A program made the translations under genes and the position numbers. A stretch of DNA of 64,000 bases from Acridotheres tristis (taxonomy: Eukaryota > Chordata > Aves > Passeriformes > Sturnidae). The notes under the pieces were generated by a model, which did not search any database, had not been told where the DNA came from, and saw only the letters and a list, made by a program, of their open reading frames with translations. The stretch covers positions 99,800,048 through 99,864,047 of the forward strand of contig CM072884.1 in assembly GCA_037013685.1 (NCBI GenBank). The letters run 5' to 3'. Positions 24,301 through 39,100 of the stretch are shown in pieces (the first letter of the stretch is position 1; each line of letters begins with the position of its first letter).

Positions 24301-26148
24301 GGCCCAGTGCAATTTATCAAAACCTTCATTTCTGAAAAAAGGAAACATGGGAGCAAAGTACACCCAATAGATTGAACTGAAGATTTCAATATAATTCTTT
24401 CTCCTCCTCTGTTCTTCCTTTACATAAGAGGATGGTCCAAGCCCTTCCAGACGCATTGATCCATGCTACAAAATACTGATACACAACTCCAGCTTTGCTG
24501 TTAGTCTTTTACCTGGTTCATTCCTACATATTAGGCTCAGTATTCCTAAGAAACAAGCATATCTTACCCCTTTGGGACACAGACACAAAACAAGACTTAG
24601 AACTTGAAGAACTTTTTGGGAATTTAGACATTCCAAACCCAAGAACAAGTTCCTCAACCCTGTGAGCAATCCCTGACATCTCCCAGAATAAACTGTCTCA
24701 CTCCATTTAACTAAATCTATCCTGGTGTCAATAATGTTTGCAATTAAAAGTCAAATGCAGCATGAAGCAGAATGCCCATAATGGCATCTCCCAGCAGCGT
24801 CCTAAATATCAGGCTGCAAAGAAATAGTGAAGTTCTGCTATTTCTCTCTAAAACTGTATCTTGGCTTCTTGGTTGCAGAACAGTTTCATCACCAGCAAGA
24901 AGGGTAGCATATCATTCTGTGCCTTTGTATCTCTAGCCTGGTGGTACAGAGACACTCCTAAAGACTACAGTTTAGTTTCCATCTATCCTCCTCCAGCATG
25001 CTGATTATCATAAATCTCTTTTCTAGGTGGTGGCAGTGAGCCTTGCTCCACTTAAACCTCTCTGTAGATATCACTCTGACTTGCTTAGTCCTGCCACACA
25101 AGAAAAACACGGTGGAAATAGTTCGTGTTTTCTGACTCCAAGCCAAGGTTGACTCCCCACACAACAGAATATTATCAACAAAACAGGCAGAATCTTAATC
25201 CCACTATTTCTGCAAGGCGAGCATAATTAGATTATTTAGCTTTCAGACACAAATTTCACGGATCTCTTGACAACCAAATCCTAAAGATGAAAAGGGATTA
25301 AGTGCCTTCTTGCTATAGAAACAGCTGATAAAAGCATGAATAATCACTATGATTTGGCATACAGATATTCAGAGGGACAAGACAGATTTAGCAGCAACCT
25401 GGCAGTATTAATACTTGGGTCAATGAAGCCAATGGAAGGACAGTCCAGCACTGAATAATCAGTTCTGTGTGCCTCGATGGCATTTTGGTACACTGCAAAT
25501 CTGTATCACTGCAGACCAGGTTCCTCTGATACTGAATTAACAGTGATTGCAAAAATGGTTGAGGTGGCACACAGTCAGATAAATGAGGTCATGGTACAAT
25601 CTGAACAGCCTCATTTTCTTTCATTTATATATTTTGTTTCAACTGTGATCCCTGTAACAGCAGGGAACAACACAAGAGAAGCTGAACACTAAATGGACAG
25701 TATACAAGTGAGTTTTTCTCTCCTAAAGGTACTGTGGTTGTTCCCTACAACTATTTAGCTCTGACTAGAGGGAGAAAAGTGGACCTGTGACTAAGTATCT
25801 TCCTGCAGGATATTTTAGCATTGTACTTAAGGGTTTTCTCTTGTGATTGAAAATTGACTTACTTTTGTTACTCAGGTCTAGTGTGTCTAAACATTTCGTC
25901 TTAACATTGCCAATTGTGCACAGATAGGTCCATACAGAAGATTCTGTTATACTTTGCACCAAAGTAACATATTTATCCATTGGGGCTCCTTTAACAATGT
26001 AGGCTTCTTGAAGCAACAGCTTATTTACTCAGGAATAAGGAAAAAAGTATTTACTCAGCATCATTATTTATTTTGGAAAGTATACTGAGGTCTTTATCCT
26101 AGATAAAATATTTTGGAACTGCTACTTGGAATATAACTCTATGGAGAT

Positions 26149-26180
26149 ATTCTTAATATCTGTATCAGATATTAAAGAAT
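26149..26180. repeat. Short hairpin-forming inverted repeat
   Basis: Positions 26149-26161 pair with 26167-26180 over 13 base pairs with one bulged base at 26176 and a five-base loop (gtatc). It is AT-rich and of uncertain meaning. Confidence 0.55.
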
Positions 26181-26654
26181 TCATAAAAAGGGGCTGTATG
26201 AGCTGGAAACATTAAGCCTAACACAGTTTGTCAGTTTGAATAGTGAAAATACAACAATGTGCTTTATACAAGGGAGCAAAAGACAGTTACATATCTTTTG
26301 AACTTTTAGAATTTCAGAAAACCTCAATCACTAGGTCAGAGGAAAAAAACGTGCCATGTTTCTCTGACCACAATACTTCTTTTTAACATTCAACTAGTAT
26401 AATTAGATGTGGCTTAGATGCATGAGAATTTTCTGATATATAGGTTAATATGCAAATCCAAGCTACTATTAGTGAGAGTATAAAAGCTGTATTCTTCATT
26501 GTGTCTTTACACTCCATTTTGTAACTGAGAACATTTGCTCACAAAGAAGCAGAAATGGTTATTAGAGTCTTCTAGCTCTGGATTAACAGGAGCATAAAGG
26601 ATCTTCTCACTGACTATGCATGATGCTGGTGTTGTGAGGGAGCAGCCAAATTAA

Positions 26655-26666
26655 TTTTTTTTTTTT
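26655..26666. repeat. T12 homopolymer
   Basis: Twelve T in a row on the plus strand, within unique intron sequence. No retroposon body is seen next to it. Confidence 0.7.
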
Positions 26667-29600
26667 CTAATATGCATCAAGTGCTTAAGGAATGTCATCA
26701 AGTCCCCTAACCATCCTATCTGTTCTGCCTTAAAATCTAAAAAAGAGCCAAAATATAAAAACCCCAAAGACTTTCAGATGTCAAAATACTCTCACTCTGT
26801 CAGAAACAAAATAAATGTCCAAAATTTCCTTTTTTCCCATGCTACCAACATTCAGCTCCACATAAAGCCCTTTCTGTGACAGAATGATCAAGTATTGCTA
26901 TCCTGAGGTTTCCCAAAAGGACAGAGTTAACACTTTTCTGAAGGGTCACCACATGGGACTTCAAAGAGGGTAATGGGAATTTAAAGAAACATTTATAGAG
27001 AAAACAAAAATTCTTGAAGAAAGTGAACTAAGCACCTGTCTACACATTTGATTGTCTCAGTCACCTAGAGTAGCTTCTTCCTCTGTAACTACTTTCTTCA
27101 CAGCTTTGCTAGAAAGACTATCCACATGAATGTAAAATTATTTGTGTTTTTTGACACCAGCCAGTTAGGTACATCTGCCCAATGCACTCCCAGCTAATAC
27201 AGAGACTCAGTTGCCAAAACTGCACACATTTCTACTGACAGCTTGGCACAGGTGAGCCCTGCTCAAAGCCTGGTGCAGGTGAGCTTCCCTTGGCTCAGCA
27301 GGGGAGGAAACAAGGACTGGGTATCTTCAGATAAGGGCTGAGACCCTGGAGGTCCTCAAGCTATTAATAAGCAGTTAATGGCCTGCCCACATAGACATGG
27401 AGAAAGAATGCAGTGAGATACTGGAAGACCCCAGGTGATAATTCACCATTAGACCAAGAGGTGCACGTGGGGCACATGAACATCTTGTGCACAGACTGTG
27501 AGGGTGTAAAGGCCCAGGGATTTCTTTTTTCAGAGCCCCTCTCCAGAAGCACCTAGCTTGAGCTTAAAAATAAGCCAACTCTGCCTCAAACCCAGGGTCT
27601 AAACTCTTCTTTAGTAGTTCTTGCCTTTACATAATTCAAAAGTTGAATCATGAACATCACTCTAAACACCAGATTCTTCCTTAAAGAATGGTCCCCCTAA
27701 CCACAGCATCAGATGTAGCACACACTCAGAGAGCTTTTTAGTGGGATGTTTGGTAAATATTCCACAGAATGAAGACAACAAAGCAATTAAAGTATTTTAA
27801 GCTTCATATTACAGTTTCTTTTCATACAATCAAACTATATTTTCTTCCACCTGACAATGGCACATTTTCACACTTTGTCCGTATTCCAGCAGATTAAACT
27901 GCAGTTTTTTCCAACTGGTGTCCATATTAGATGACTCCTGGACTTTAATGAACATAGGCCATCTGATTTTACAGCATATCTTTGCAAAGAAATAAGTCCT
28001 TTTTTAAATTTTGAAAAATATTTTACCTGTGAAAGGCTTCTGCAGCAAGATTACAAACCCCTGTATTTAGTTGCTGTGAAAAGCATATGAACTGCTGGCA
28101 TCGTAATTCTCTCCGTCTAGACAAAATCAACAATCTCTAAATAAAAGATGATCCTCCAAATAAACATCCTGTTGTTACAAAGCAAAAGACTGAAGCCTTC
28201 ATCCCACTGGAGCTCCTTGGAAATGAACACAATTTCAGCCACCAGCATGACCCTTACCACAGTTAATAAGTTTGGACAAAGCAGACAAGTCAGGAGTGAA
28301 GTGGAGGCCTTATAAATCCTCATGTACATCAGTCCACTGGGAACTGGCTACAACACCACCAGAGGAAAGCAATACTCAAACAGTCAACAAAAATATGTTG
28401 CCTGAATGATGTTAAAGGCTTTTGGAATTAGCATGCATATGCAGAAAAACTAAAGGTATCTGGGGGAAAATGCTTTCTAGTGTTCAATTCAGGAGTTATT
28501 CCTTGAATACAAAGAAAAAGAAAGAAAAGACAAGGTGTGTATAAAAATAGCACGTCAGTCTAAATCCTACTACATTGCAGAGAATGGTAAATAGGTTATG
28601 ATTACATTACACCACTCTTAGTTCACTTGGTGCCCTAGAAATACAGCACTGATTGTCAGAGCATCTCATAATTACTGTATCTGTCATCCACTGTCATGGC
28701 CCCGGAATCCAAGCAGACAAGCAGGCAAGCAAGTAAACAGAGCAAAAGAAACAGAACTGAGGTCCCCAGACAAGGGAAATTTTAGAACAAAACATGATTT
28801 TTCTGGGGCTTTTTTTACTGATTCATCACTGATTTTTATTCTTCTGATATAATTCTTTCTTACAGTTGACAAGAAGTAAAACAATATTTACTCATTGGTT
28901 AAAATGCTTAAACTACATCAAGCCTAAGAATAAATTCTTTGAATGCTTAAGGAATAGTCACTTTTTTTAAAATTAAAAACTATCTTATTTTTCAAAATAA
29001 CTGTAACTTCTGAAATATTTAATAGAAGAAGTCACTGGTGTTTTACTTAATTACATCAAAAGTATTTGAAAACCATAGAAAGGGAAATCCTTGAAAATCA
29101 CCTGCTGGATAGACAAGGAATTATCTATGTGATTCTCAATGCTTGTGGCAAAATAAAGACAAAATGACAAGCCTCCTACTACCTTTGGCATACCACTGTG
29201 AAGGATTACATACAGAAGAAAATGGAGGGAGAAAGGAAGGCCAGGTTGATTTAATCAGTATGTGTTGACACTCCCTATTGGCTCAGTCTGTTACTCCAAA
29301 ACTAAAGATGAGTTCTTTGGTAGATTTTCCAGATGTGTATTTTCTTTAGGAGAAGGCACTAGGTCCTGCAATTAAACTTACTTTATTGCTTTTATCTTGT
29401 ATGAATCAAATTTTATCTACTGAATATGTTACTCAAAATTGCTTATCATTTTAGTGATTATTTAGCATGATTTCTTACTTGACCACTGAAAAGCTAAGAA
29501 ATCTTAAAATTTAGGGTTTCATACTGCCCCTTGCTCTGCTGTGACTACATGAGCCTCACAGCTTACAGGTAATCTACTTATGATTCTTACTACAATGACA

Positions 29601-29960
29601 TTCAGCTGGTTTTGTCACTGAGATGTAAAACGACAAGATTTAGTGTTCTGATGTAGTTACTCAAGATGGAGTTCATTTCATTCAAACACCAACTGTGAGC
29701 CAGGTGCCAGTCACTGCAGGCTTCCTTTTTGTCACTGGAGGTAAAACAGTTCTTTTAGCATGTAATTCATCTTTGGGATAAAGAAAGTCCTGTCCTAATG
29801 ATGCTTTTTAGTCTAAAGACTATGAAGAAAAACTGCTTGCTGTCTACAAGCAACATCATAGACATCTAAATTCAATCACCAGAATCCCATAATAGCTGCT
29901 ATTTTTAAATATCTTTGTTGTGTAGCCCATGCATTTTACCTGCCAGGACAGCAGCCAGGT

Positions 29961-30034
29961 AATCAATCTATCTAAAGATCTGCCCTTATCTATCTGGATC
30001 TATAGATCTACAGAGTAGCAATAAATCTATAAAT
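29961..30034. repeat. Degenerate ATCT-type simple repeat
   Basis: Repeated atct and tcta words (atcaatctatcta, ttatctatctgg, agatctac, aatctata) form an imperfect tetranucleotide tract. It includes the perfect 12-bp palindrome gatctatagatc at 29997-30008. Confidence 0.6.
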
Positions 30035-33027
30035 CCAGCTCCCTAATAACTAAATAATTAAATAATGATGTTGTGGCATATGGTGTTGTCTTTATATAAG
30101 CCCTACATTATCTCTTCTATTTTGCATAGCCAATTCACAGCAATTTCCATTAAAATACATAAAATTTTAAAAGTTGCTGGTTCTGACTCCTGAACAAGAT
30201 TGAAATTGCAACCTCACTGCACACTCAAAACTAAAACTGAGATTAGGAAGAGTTTACTGTTTATCCTTTAAAAAATTATATTAACTTGGATAAGTAACCT
30301 ATTAAAAGACAGAAAACAAAGATTAGGATTTCATCGTGGTGATCAGTGGAGTTGTTCAGAGATCTAGATCAAGGCTCTTGTTTTCCACACCTTCACAGAT
30401 GACCCACCAAAGGGGAAGGACAGAAATTAAGTTCATGTAGAAATAAAATGACGCATTTGGAGGAAAAAATGCTATCTTAAGACAGAAAGACAGGCTTTGA
30501 AACCCACAGTTGTAAATACTTTGGAAAGCAATAAAGAGCAATGGAAAGTGCTATCAAAATGCTGCATAAATTCATCCAACACCTTGGCCATTGTGTATGG
30601 TTCTCACCTCCTTTTGTCCTCACACACAAACCACCTGAGTTCCCAAAGGGACTGAAGAAGACAGAAAGTCACCAAGAATGATCAAACATATGCAACATTT
30701 TTCCCTCATTCTGGGGAAAAAGGATACACACAGGTGACAAAAGTCTATGAAAGTCAGGAGAGAAGGTAGATAGGGAGGAGTCACTCATTAACTCTTCCAA
30801 TAATAAAAATTAAGGGCTATCAGATGAAATTAGCAGGTGCCACACTCAAAACAAACAGAGGGAGGTAACTCCTTTCCACAGTGTTTGATCCAGCAGACTG
30901 GAATACTTTCACAGGAACTACAGGTACTAAAACGTTACATGCAATAAAAATGTGACTACTTGATTTGCCAAGGAACAAAAATCCATTATAGTTATTAATA
31001 CAAATATCAAAATTATTAGAGGCTGTTAAGCCTCCCCACAGGAATTTCTTTGTACAATCTTTCCAATATGTTTCCAGTATTGACCTCTCATGGAGGCAAA
31101 ACGTGAGCCCAGGCACAGTCCTGATCTGAACTGCAGATTTCCCTGGATCTTCCAATTTCCAAGAAATATTATTCTTTAACATATAGAAAAGGAATATTGA
31201 ATACAGGACTCTTCAGAAAGTAAATTTAAATACAGGGAAGATATAAAACCAGTGATAATTTAAGGGAAACTTCAATCTCCAATTCCTATCTCCCCCCCAA
31301 AGTATTACCAAACACCCTAAGTTCTTCAGTTAAAAAGAAAGCAAAATCATAGAGAGAACAAAGATATACGGAGAAAATAACCAGAAAAGCCTTCAAAATT
31401 TTACAGGTCTCTGATAGGAACCCTATAGAAATTTTCAATGGAAACATTTCAAAACTAAGGAATGTTTCATGGTATGTATATAAGTCTACTTTCCTGGGTC
31501 ATCTTTTGTAGCTGCCACAGAAGTGAAAAACCCACTATGAATCTAAAAGATTATAAAAATCAAATACTGGATTGACAGTCAGCTGTAGCAATAAAAAAGA
31601 CTAATCCACAGTACAGAAATGTATATTTACATTTCCTTTTTAGCCACCTCAAACATGTTATGACCTGTAAGGTGGATTATGTCCATCACAACACTGCAAA
31701 GTGAAACCTTGTATAACTTACCAATCTCCTGAATAAACTCCAATTTATTTCCAGTCAAGCTGTCAGGAAAGGCTTTGACTGTTACTAGCTTTTGCTGAGA
31801 AACTGCTAGAGATTTAAGACATCTTGAGATGCACAATATTTCTAAGTATGGGTAGAAACTGTTCTCTCAGTGATGAAATTGATATTTATGCTGAACTCTA
31901 ACTGTTTGTATAGTCCACATTCATGTAATTTATATTTCTGCATTTAAAGGAGGCTCAAACTTTCATAATGGGGAAGACTTCTAATTAGAGAGGCTGCTTC
32001 ACAGACTCCTAACTTCCCATTTGCACTGACAAAACATCTCTTCAGCAATTTCAGAACTGCTTAAATGGAAAATTACTTCTGTTCCTGTTTCCAGCTGTTG
32101 AGTTCCATTTAGAAATGACCTGAGCCAGCACCAAATGTCTCATCTAGCTACCCAAGCACTAAAACTACCAGGTATTTGGGAGACCATCAGTCTTCAAACC
32201 ACAGATGAAAAATATCTTCGTTAGCATTATGCAACTCACCAGAGAAATCTGTGCTATCTGAAATGACATTCAAAGAAATAAAAAGGTAAACCATGCAATG
32301 CAGTATTTTTGGTTTAACCTCTTGGATGGAAAATCGGGTAGAAACAAAACCATGAACAGTGAAATATCATTCCATTGAAACTCTGGATAGCTTGGAGAGC
32401 AGAACAGTGCACATTTTGCTTTTGCAGTGTTCTCCACAGCTAAACCTCTTCTACCAGCAGGTAAGTTCAGACTCTAAAACTGTTGTAACTTCATATTTTG
32501 ACAAGTTCTTAAAATTTGAAATTATGGGCAGGGAGGGGACTGGAGAGGCTTTTTTCCTACCAACACACTTGATGTGTTGGACAAGAGAGAAACCTATATA
32601 TCTTAACTTGCATGCATGAAAACATCAGTATTTCTATAAAATTTGGACTCCTGACATTTGATGCTATCAGGCTGTCAGTTTCAAACCATTAATGAACTAA
32701 GAATCTGCCTTCCTAAAAGGTTAATGGTGAGAAAGTGAACATAAGAGTTTAGATTAGATAGATGCTGCTGAAACAAATGGAGCGAGACATATTAGAGCCA
32801 CTGATGAGTAAAACCACTTTAGTAAATGAAATAAAAGGCAAACACAGAATGAAACCCACACAGCACACTCCCAGCTGCCTGATCTCAAAGCTCTGGAAGC
32901 GTGCACATCAAAATGAGCATGATGAACAAGCTCATTTTCTTTTTTCCTCAAGCTGCAGATTTGTAATGCTAGCAGGTGCTTTTGTATCAAAAGTTTTTTG
33001 AGCAGAAAGACTTATTTCTTCCCTGAT

Positions 33028-33101
33028 TTATTTTTCATTCTCCTTTTTTACTTTCCTTCACATAAATGTAAAGAAAAGTAAAAAAAGAGAATGAAAAATA
33101 A
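33028..33101 (-). repeat. Long near-perfect inverted repeat (intronic hairpin)
   Basis: Arms 33028-33063 and 33066-33101 are 36 nt each, separated by only two bases (aa on the plus strand). Pairing each base with its partner gives 33 Watson-Crick pairs. The three exceptions (33043/33086, 33055/33074, 33059/33070) are all C opposite A on the plus strand. In the minus-strand RNA, the sense strand of SH3KBP1, these become G-U wobbles, so the pre-mRNA hairpin has no true mismatch. One DNA strand is pyrimidine-rich in the left arm and purine-rich in the right. Pairing stops abruptly at 33027/33102. It lies in intron B-C, about 9 kb from exon B and 11.6 kb from exon C. It could be an orphan microRNA-like precursor, an ADAR target or simply a quasi-palindrome made by template switching. 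The sequence alone does not decide. Confidence 0.85.
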
Positions 33102-36100
33102 TGACAAATGCCCTTGCTCTCTTTGTCATGAATTTTACCATTTATAGGTCGTCATTCACAATTAATTTCTATCTCTTCTAGGAAAAATACTTTAGTCAGT
33201 CTGCACTGAGTGAATGAAATTCCTTCCTACTCTCCCAGGAGAACCATGCCTGTCTAACTGCAGCTGGTAACTTGCATGATCCAGATTGCACCATCCAGCC
33301 TAGAAACCATGGTTATAAAACCTCCCTCTTTTACAGCAATTATTGAACCTTACAACTGTACATGAATCTCCACTTCCTTTTGCAGCAGTAGGGAAAGCAG
33401 TGCAGCTACTTCCATCTCTGAGAAGAATAAAAAAATCTATGAAAATAGTAAGAAGGGAAAGACGCTTCTTTAATATCCTCCTCTTTCAAGTGGCAACAAT
33501 ACTTTTTCGCTCTTTTGTAAAAGTTATGATGTTGTCAACGAAGTCAGAAGTAGCTGTTCAACAATATTTTAAAATTAAATTGTTATAAACAAAAGAACAA
33601 ACCCATAGTGCCAGATTGTCCCAGATTTAGTGCTGACAACAATTATTTCTTCCATTTTGGAATTATACTACTTCTTTTCTCCTCAGATTAAGAGAATAAA
33701 AATTAAAATTTTAAGATTTGGGGTTTTTCCTCTCACCTTACATTACTAAAATCAGAAGTTACTGAGGAAGAATGGGGAGATATTTTTATTTTCAACTCTT
33801 ACAAGGAAGACTGCAAGGCAACAAGTGACTCAAAACACAACAGGAAAATGACTTTTACCATGTGTTTCAGCTTTTCTTTCCAGCAAGTGCTTTAGGTACT
33901 GAGACTGCTGCAGAAGCAAGTATCAGCTGTCCAGGGGGAGGACTGTGCTCTTTGTGTGGCCAGCGTGTGGCAAAGAGCCAGCACCCAGCAGAAAGCAGCC
34001 ACCAGCAGCCCCTGCTTGGCTACTGGTCACTGCTGCATCAGGAGCTCCTCCCCAGGAGCTGCCCTCTCGCCCCTCTCCTTGGCTTTTAGTGGGAAGCTTT
34101 TATACAGCACTGAGCCAACTAACTGTAATAATATGAGCTCACATCTCTAGTATTTAAGGACTATTTTAGAAACACAGAATGCCAAGAACCTCCTATAGAA
34201 ACGCACACAAAGCATTAAATAAAAATGCTTCTTAGAAACTGGCCTACAGATTTTTTATCTTACCAAGTGCCTGGCTGATCTATGATCCTTTCACACTCCT
34301 CTTTTCCTCTTTTCTTCATTTAAGGCAGAAAACAAGAAAGACACATGGCACATTTTAGGACATAAGGCAACTCAAAAAAACTTGTTGCTTCATATCTGCA
34401 CACAGCTTACTGACTTCAGCTGTGAAAAGCCAAAGTTGAGGGAAATTTACATTTTTGTACTAAGAGCTCCCAAAGTATCTGCAAATAATTAATCAGTTTA
34501 CTAGGTATCTCTCTATTCAGCTTTCTATAAAATTTTTCAAGCATCAGTTGATTCTAGTTGCTTTTTTCTTGGGGGAAAAGAAAAGATAATTTTCATGTAG
34601 GTTTTATTATCGTAATATAATTTTCTAAAACACTCATTCATATCAATTTTCCTCACATGGACAAATGGCACCTCACACAGAAGAGGAATTAGTAAAGCTC
34701 TTCCTCTTTTTTTCTGCCAAGAAGAAGTACAGTTTTGTTAGTGTATTTAGGAAGGAAAAAACACACAGTGGGGGTGGTGAATTTTCACTTACTAAGCAAA
34801 CATTTGAAAGAGCAACACATCCTAAAGACTTTAAAACTTTTCTTGCTTAACTCTAAACGTGTATTATTCTTTAGAGTAAGAAAACTGAAACCACATCATA
34901 TAGAAATAGAAAACACGTGTGCAAGCTTAATGGCCAAACAGGCAGAAATGAAAAAATACAAGCTAAATAGAGCCAGGAGAGAATATGTTTTTCACACAAA
35001 AGTAATCCCCTATTCTAATATGGACCTCCATAGCAGGAATGGACTTCAGGATCCTCAGCACTCTTTTTCCTTCTTTTATTTTTACCTACCCATCATTTCC
35101 AAGGTGTGCAGAACAGCCAGAGAACCTTAGAGGTGAAACCTGTGCTGTGCAGAGGATATATTACGATACAGTTTTAAACAGCCACAGAAAGAAAACCCCA
35201 ACTAATTGTAAAATAAATACCTCCTCTCCCATTGTGAAGCCAAGCTGCCTTTCAGCAGCTTGAAATGTCCAAGCAGAGTCCTGGAGTCCTGCCCCTTCCT
35301 TGCATGAGCTCAGCTCAGCAGAGCCCAGCCCTGACACTGACTCACAGGCCGGGCCATCCCCAGGAAACAAAAGTTCCACTTGTTTATTTCACAGGAAATC
35401 TGCACCTTTTCCTACCTCTGCTCACTCACAGCAAGAAGTTTCCTCTCCTTTCCAGCTTAGACTTTCCTGACTTCTTGAGACCACCAGCTAAGAAAAGCAG
35501 GGATGTGAGTGACGATTTACAGAACTTTTGTGAACAGCCCAGGCAGTAAATTTTGCAAAGAACTCTATTGGCAAATGAGCTTATGACAAATTCTGAATGT
35601 ATTCTTTCTGGTGGGGGGGAAAAGGGTTTAAATTTTGTGTAACTTATGTCTTTGTTTTGGCTTTTGTTTTTAAAGAAAAATGTTCAAGAAACTGAAATAT
35701 CATTAACATGATGCTCTGATCCATTAAAATCTTATAAATTCTTAATGCTGCCTCCCTACAAACATTCAACTTTAAAATGTCTGAATAAGGGCAGGGAAGG
35801 GAAAGACACAGATGATTTGGAAGAAATTAAAGATTTATATTTAAGCAAGCCACAAGATACTATATACTCTCATTTCCATTTGACTATTAAAAAATAATCC
35901 TCAACTAGGAAAAATATAAAGAAAGAAAACATTCCAGAAAAAATTCACAAATAGATAACAAAAAGATGAGGGCACAGATTTCACTTTAAAGGTTACATTC
36001 AGTTTGGTTTACATTCATCAGCCTTTTTATTTATGTAATTTTCAAAGTAGTGTAAGTAAATTTCAAGGCAGGTAATTTCTTTTCATAATTATTTCTTCAC

Positions 36101-39100
36101 TTTCAAAATTAATGTGTTCTAAGAATATCAGAAGTTATTTTCTTAGAATTTCTTTATAATCTTGTCAAAGCTATAAAACTTAACAACTCAGACGTAGAAA
36201 TTAGAAATCAGTTATACCATCTAACAAAATCCAAATGGAGCAAGAAAAAAAATACATTTTACTGAGAAACACTAGGAAAATTTATAAAACCCTTTATTCC
36301 TATACTCTCGATTACCCTAATTTAAATCTTTTCATATCAATGTATATACATTAATTTTGCTTAGGTAGATTTTATTGCTATTAATAAACATATCATATTG
36401 ATTCAGGAACCAGTCCTCTTGAAGCTCATCAGACAGTAACTAAGCTAACTTGCATGTCAGTACTGTTATTTTCTGAAGCATTTTCTCTGCACTATTGAAA
36501 TATGAGACAAACGTTCTCAGAAATTCAGTTTATATCTCCATTAGGTATCCTCTGGAACTCGGGAAATCAGCTATATTTTAATATGTAAGCAAAGCATTTT
36601 GGGGTTTTTAACAATTCTTCTTTCAGAATGCCTGTTAGGATAAAAGGCCTGGTAATGGTACAGACTCAACTGAAATTCAGAGATTTACAGTGACTTGCAA
36701 GCTAATGATCACCAGCTGGATCCAGAGCAACTTAAAACATACAGACTTTTATTGCCATCCTATTATGAAATAAAATTGCATTAGCTTAAACCTACACATC
36801 CTGTTTTTCTGACTGGAGCATCCTAAGATTTCCTAATCAAAACCATGACTGAAATAACAGGAGTTTTCCTTCCCACAGAGCACTCCTCCAGGAGAACTCA
36901 ATCTGGCAGAAGCCCAGTGCTGTGCCCCTGGAGGACAGATCAGACCTTCCACACTACTTTTAGGAGTACTGTAGTACTATCAAAGCTTCTTACACTAAAC
37001 TGCTTCTAATTTAAGATGTTCTTCAAGCAGCTTCAGTCAGAAACATGAGTTGAAAACATTTTCATGTATACGTTTGGTGTGTTTCTTTCACACTGACAAA
37101 TCTTTTCTGAATAAAGTCCAACTGTATACACATAAAGTCTTGTGGCGTGGACAACAACTAACTTGCAATTATTTAGAGTCAAATAGCTGCTTTAATTTTA
37201 AAAAAATCCTAATAAAACATCACAGGAAGCACAAACCAGTGTGTGGGTAACATCCTTTGCCAAAAACCAGTAATGCAGGCTGATGTGTAAGCTGAACCCT
37301 GTCATTGATACTGGACAACTCTGTTCAGACAGCTTGAACATTTTAGAAAGCAAACAGAACTTGAAAGCACAGATGTGATAGCATGGAAGGGAGGGAGGCA
37401 TACAGGAAGGAGATCAGGAGTCACTCTTCACTTACATGGCACAGTTCAGTGACTCAGCACAGAGTCACTGCCACCTTAAGTTATCAAATTTATACCTCTC
37501 TTTAAACTTAATTTTGCATTTCCCATTCTATTTCCTTAGTCCTAGGTCCTGCATTGAGTCTGCTTCCCCAAAATGGGGCAAGCTGCTTTTCAACTCTCCC
37601 GTCAATCTTAATTCCCCTACCCCTCCTTCTTATTCCTCCAGAATGGGGTAGTAAATCTTTTAAAGTATTTCTTTATAATGTCTCAGGAACATCAGCCACC
37701 ATTTGCAAACCTGTACTATTTTTTCACATAATGAAAGAAACACATAAATCGTGTTTCCACAGTGAACTCAAGGCATGGGAAATTCCACCAGCAAAGGAGT
37801 GAGACCCTGCTTCAGGCAGCCCTGCTCTCATGACAGCTGCAGAAGGGGTCAGGGTCCTTCTTCCCCTGCAGCTTTCCTCACAAGATGGCACTAGAATAAA
37901 TGGTTAGGACAGGCATGCCAGACTGTAGCAGACAGAAACTTCAAAGCAGAACATGAATGTAGCTTGAACAGATGAGTGCCTCTCTGTTCCTACACGGAAT
38001 TCAACAAACTGCTGATGCTTGCCACGTCTGCTGCTGCCACTGCCGATGGCTGTCTCTGAAGAAAGGAATGCAGCAACCTGTGCTTTCAAGTGCAAAGTGC
38101 TGCACACACACTCGGTGCTCCCACTGTGTGCTCTCTGCCTCAGCAGGTGTTTTTAATAGCGTTTCTAGTCAGTACCAGATGGATTTGCTTGTATCCATTT
38201 TTAATGTCAAGATTTTGAACAGTGACTCCAACATTTCTATTAGGGGAGCAAGAACTTCCAAAGGCGTTGGAGAGGCAAAGCAAGCGGCAGCGAGCCACGA
38301 GCTGCAGACACACGTGGCACACGCAGCCAGGGCTGGCCACGCACCGTGGGTGTCACAGGGCAGGGCTGGCAGAGCTCAGGCACATCATCAGCTGCCTTAG
38401 AAACATCAGGAGCAGCCTCCAACTTGCGCTCTCAAGGAGTTCTCTTTAAATGACAACTGAAAATTAACGGGTAAAAATATTTCCTGCAAGCAAGCAGGCA
38501 GGAACTGACAGAACAGGTGTGCAAAGAGAGATTCTCACCACAGTTTCTGGGTTCTCAGCTTGCTGGCTTAAAATAGAAACTCAGACCTTGCAGGTATTCA
38601 GTCACAGAGTTTATAAACATTTATCTTATCATGAAGGACAGGTAGACTTAATAACTGACAAAAGCTTCTAGCCTTTCTAGCCCTTGTATCTACTTCCATT
38701 AGTTCTTCTCCATTTCTCCTCTCCAAAACATATTAAATATTTTTTTTAAATAAAAATTTCTGTATGAATTCAGTGCTTTGCAGTAAGGATCTCTAAACAC
38801 CAGTTAACTAGATCTTATGAGTTCCTGACTCTAGAGCCATGACAGCCTGCCCCTTTATATTAAATCATTACAATTTAATGCAACTGTAATTCTCCCTGGG
38901 TTGATGGCTGAGTATATAATTAACACAACGTTTTGGCAAACAGTACTGTGATCTCATCAAAGGATGTTCATGAAATCTAGCTCTGCTGAAATCCACCACT
39001 GCTGGCCAGCTAAGAAAGTTTTGCCTGAAGAAAGTTACATATACATCTCAAGTGGAAAATGTAAAAAATATTCTCAATAGTCTCTTCTGAAGTAAGGACA

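Noticed and set aside
30820..31182. 120-codon minus-strand open frame
   Set aside because: No domain or homology recognised; the residues look like random translation of AT-rich intron.
34735..35130. 131-codon plus-strand open frame
   Set aside because: It has no recognisable family, a low-complexity composition and no splice or promoter context; it overlaps two other equally open frames.
37972..38400. 142-codon plus-strand open frame, the longest in the window
   Set aside because: Its translation is rich in Cys, His, Ala and Ser without domain, signal or repeat structure. It lies on the strand opposite SH3KBP1 in a GC-richer patch where stops are rarer; other overlapping frames there are also open.
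38240..38420. CpG island or alternative promoter
   Set aside because: The patch is only about 180 bp, with modest CpG content and no first-exon candidate joining the SH3KBP1 frame.
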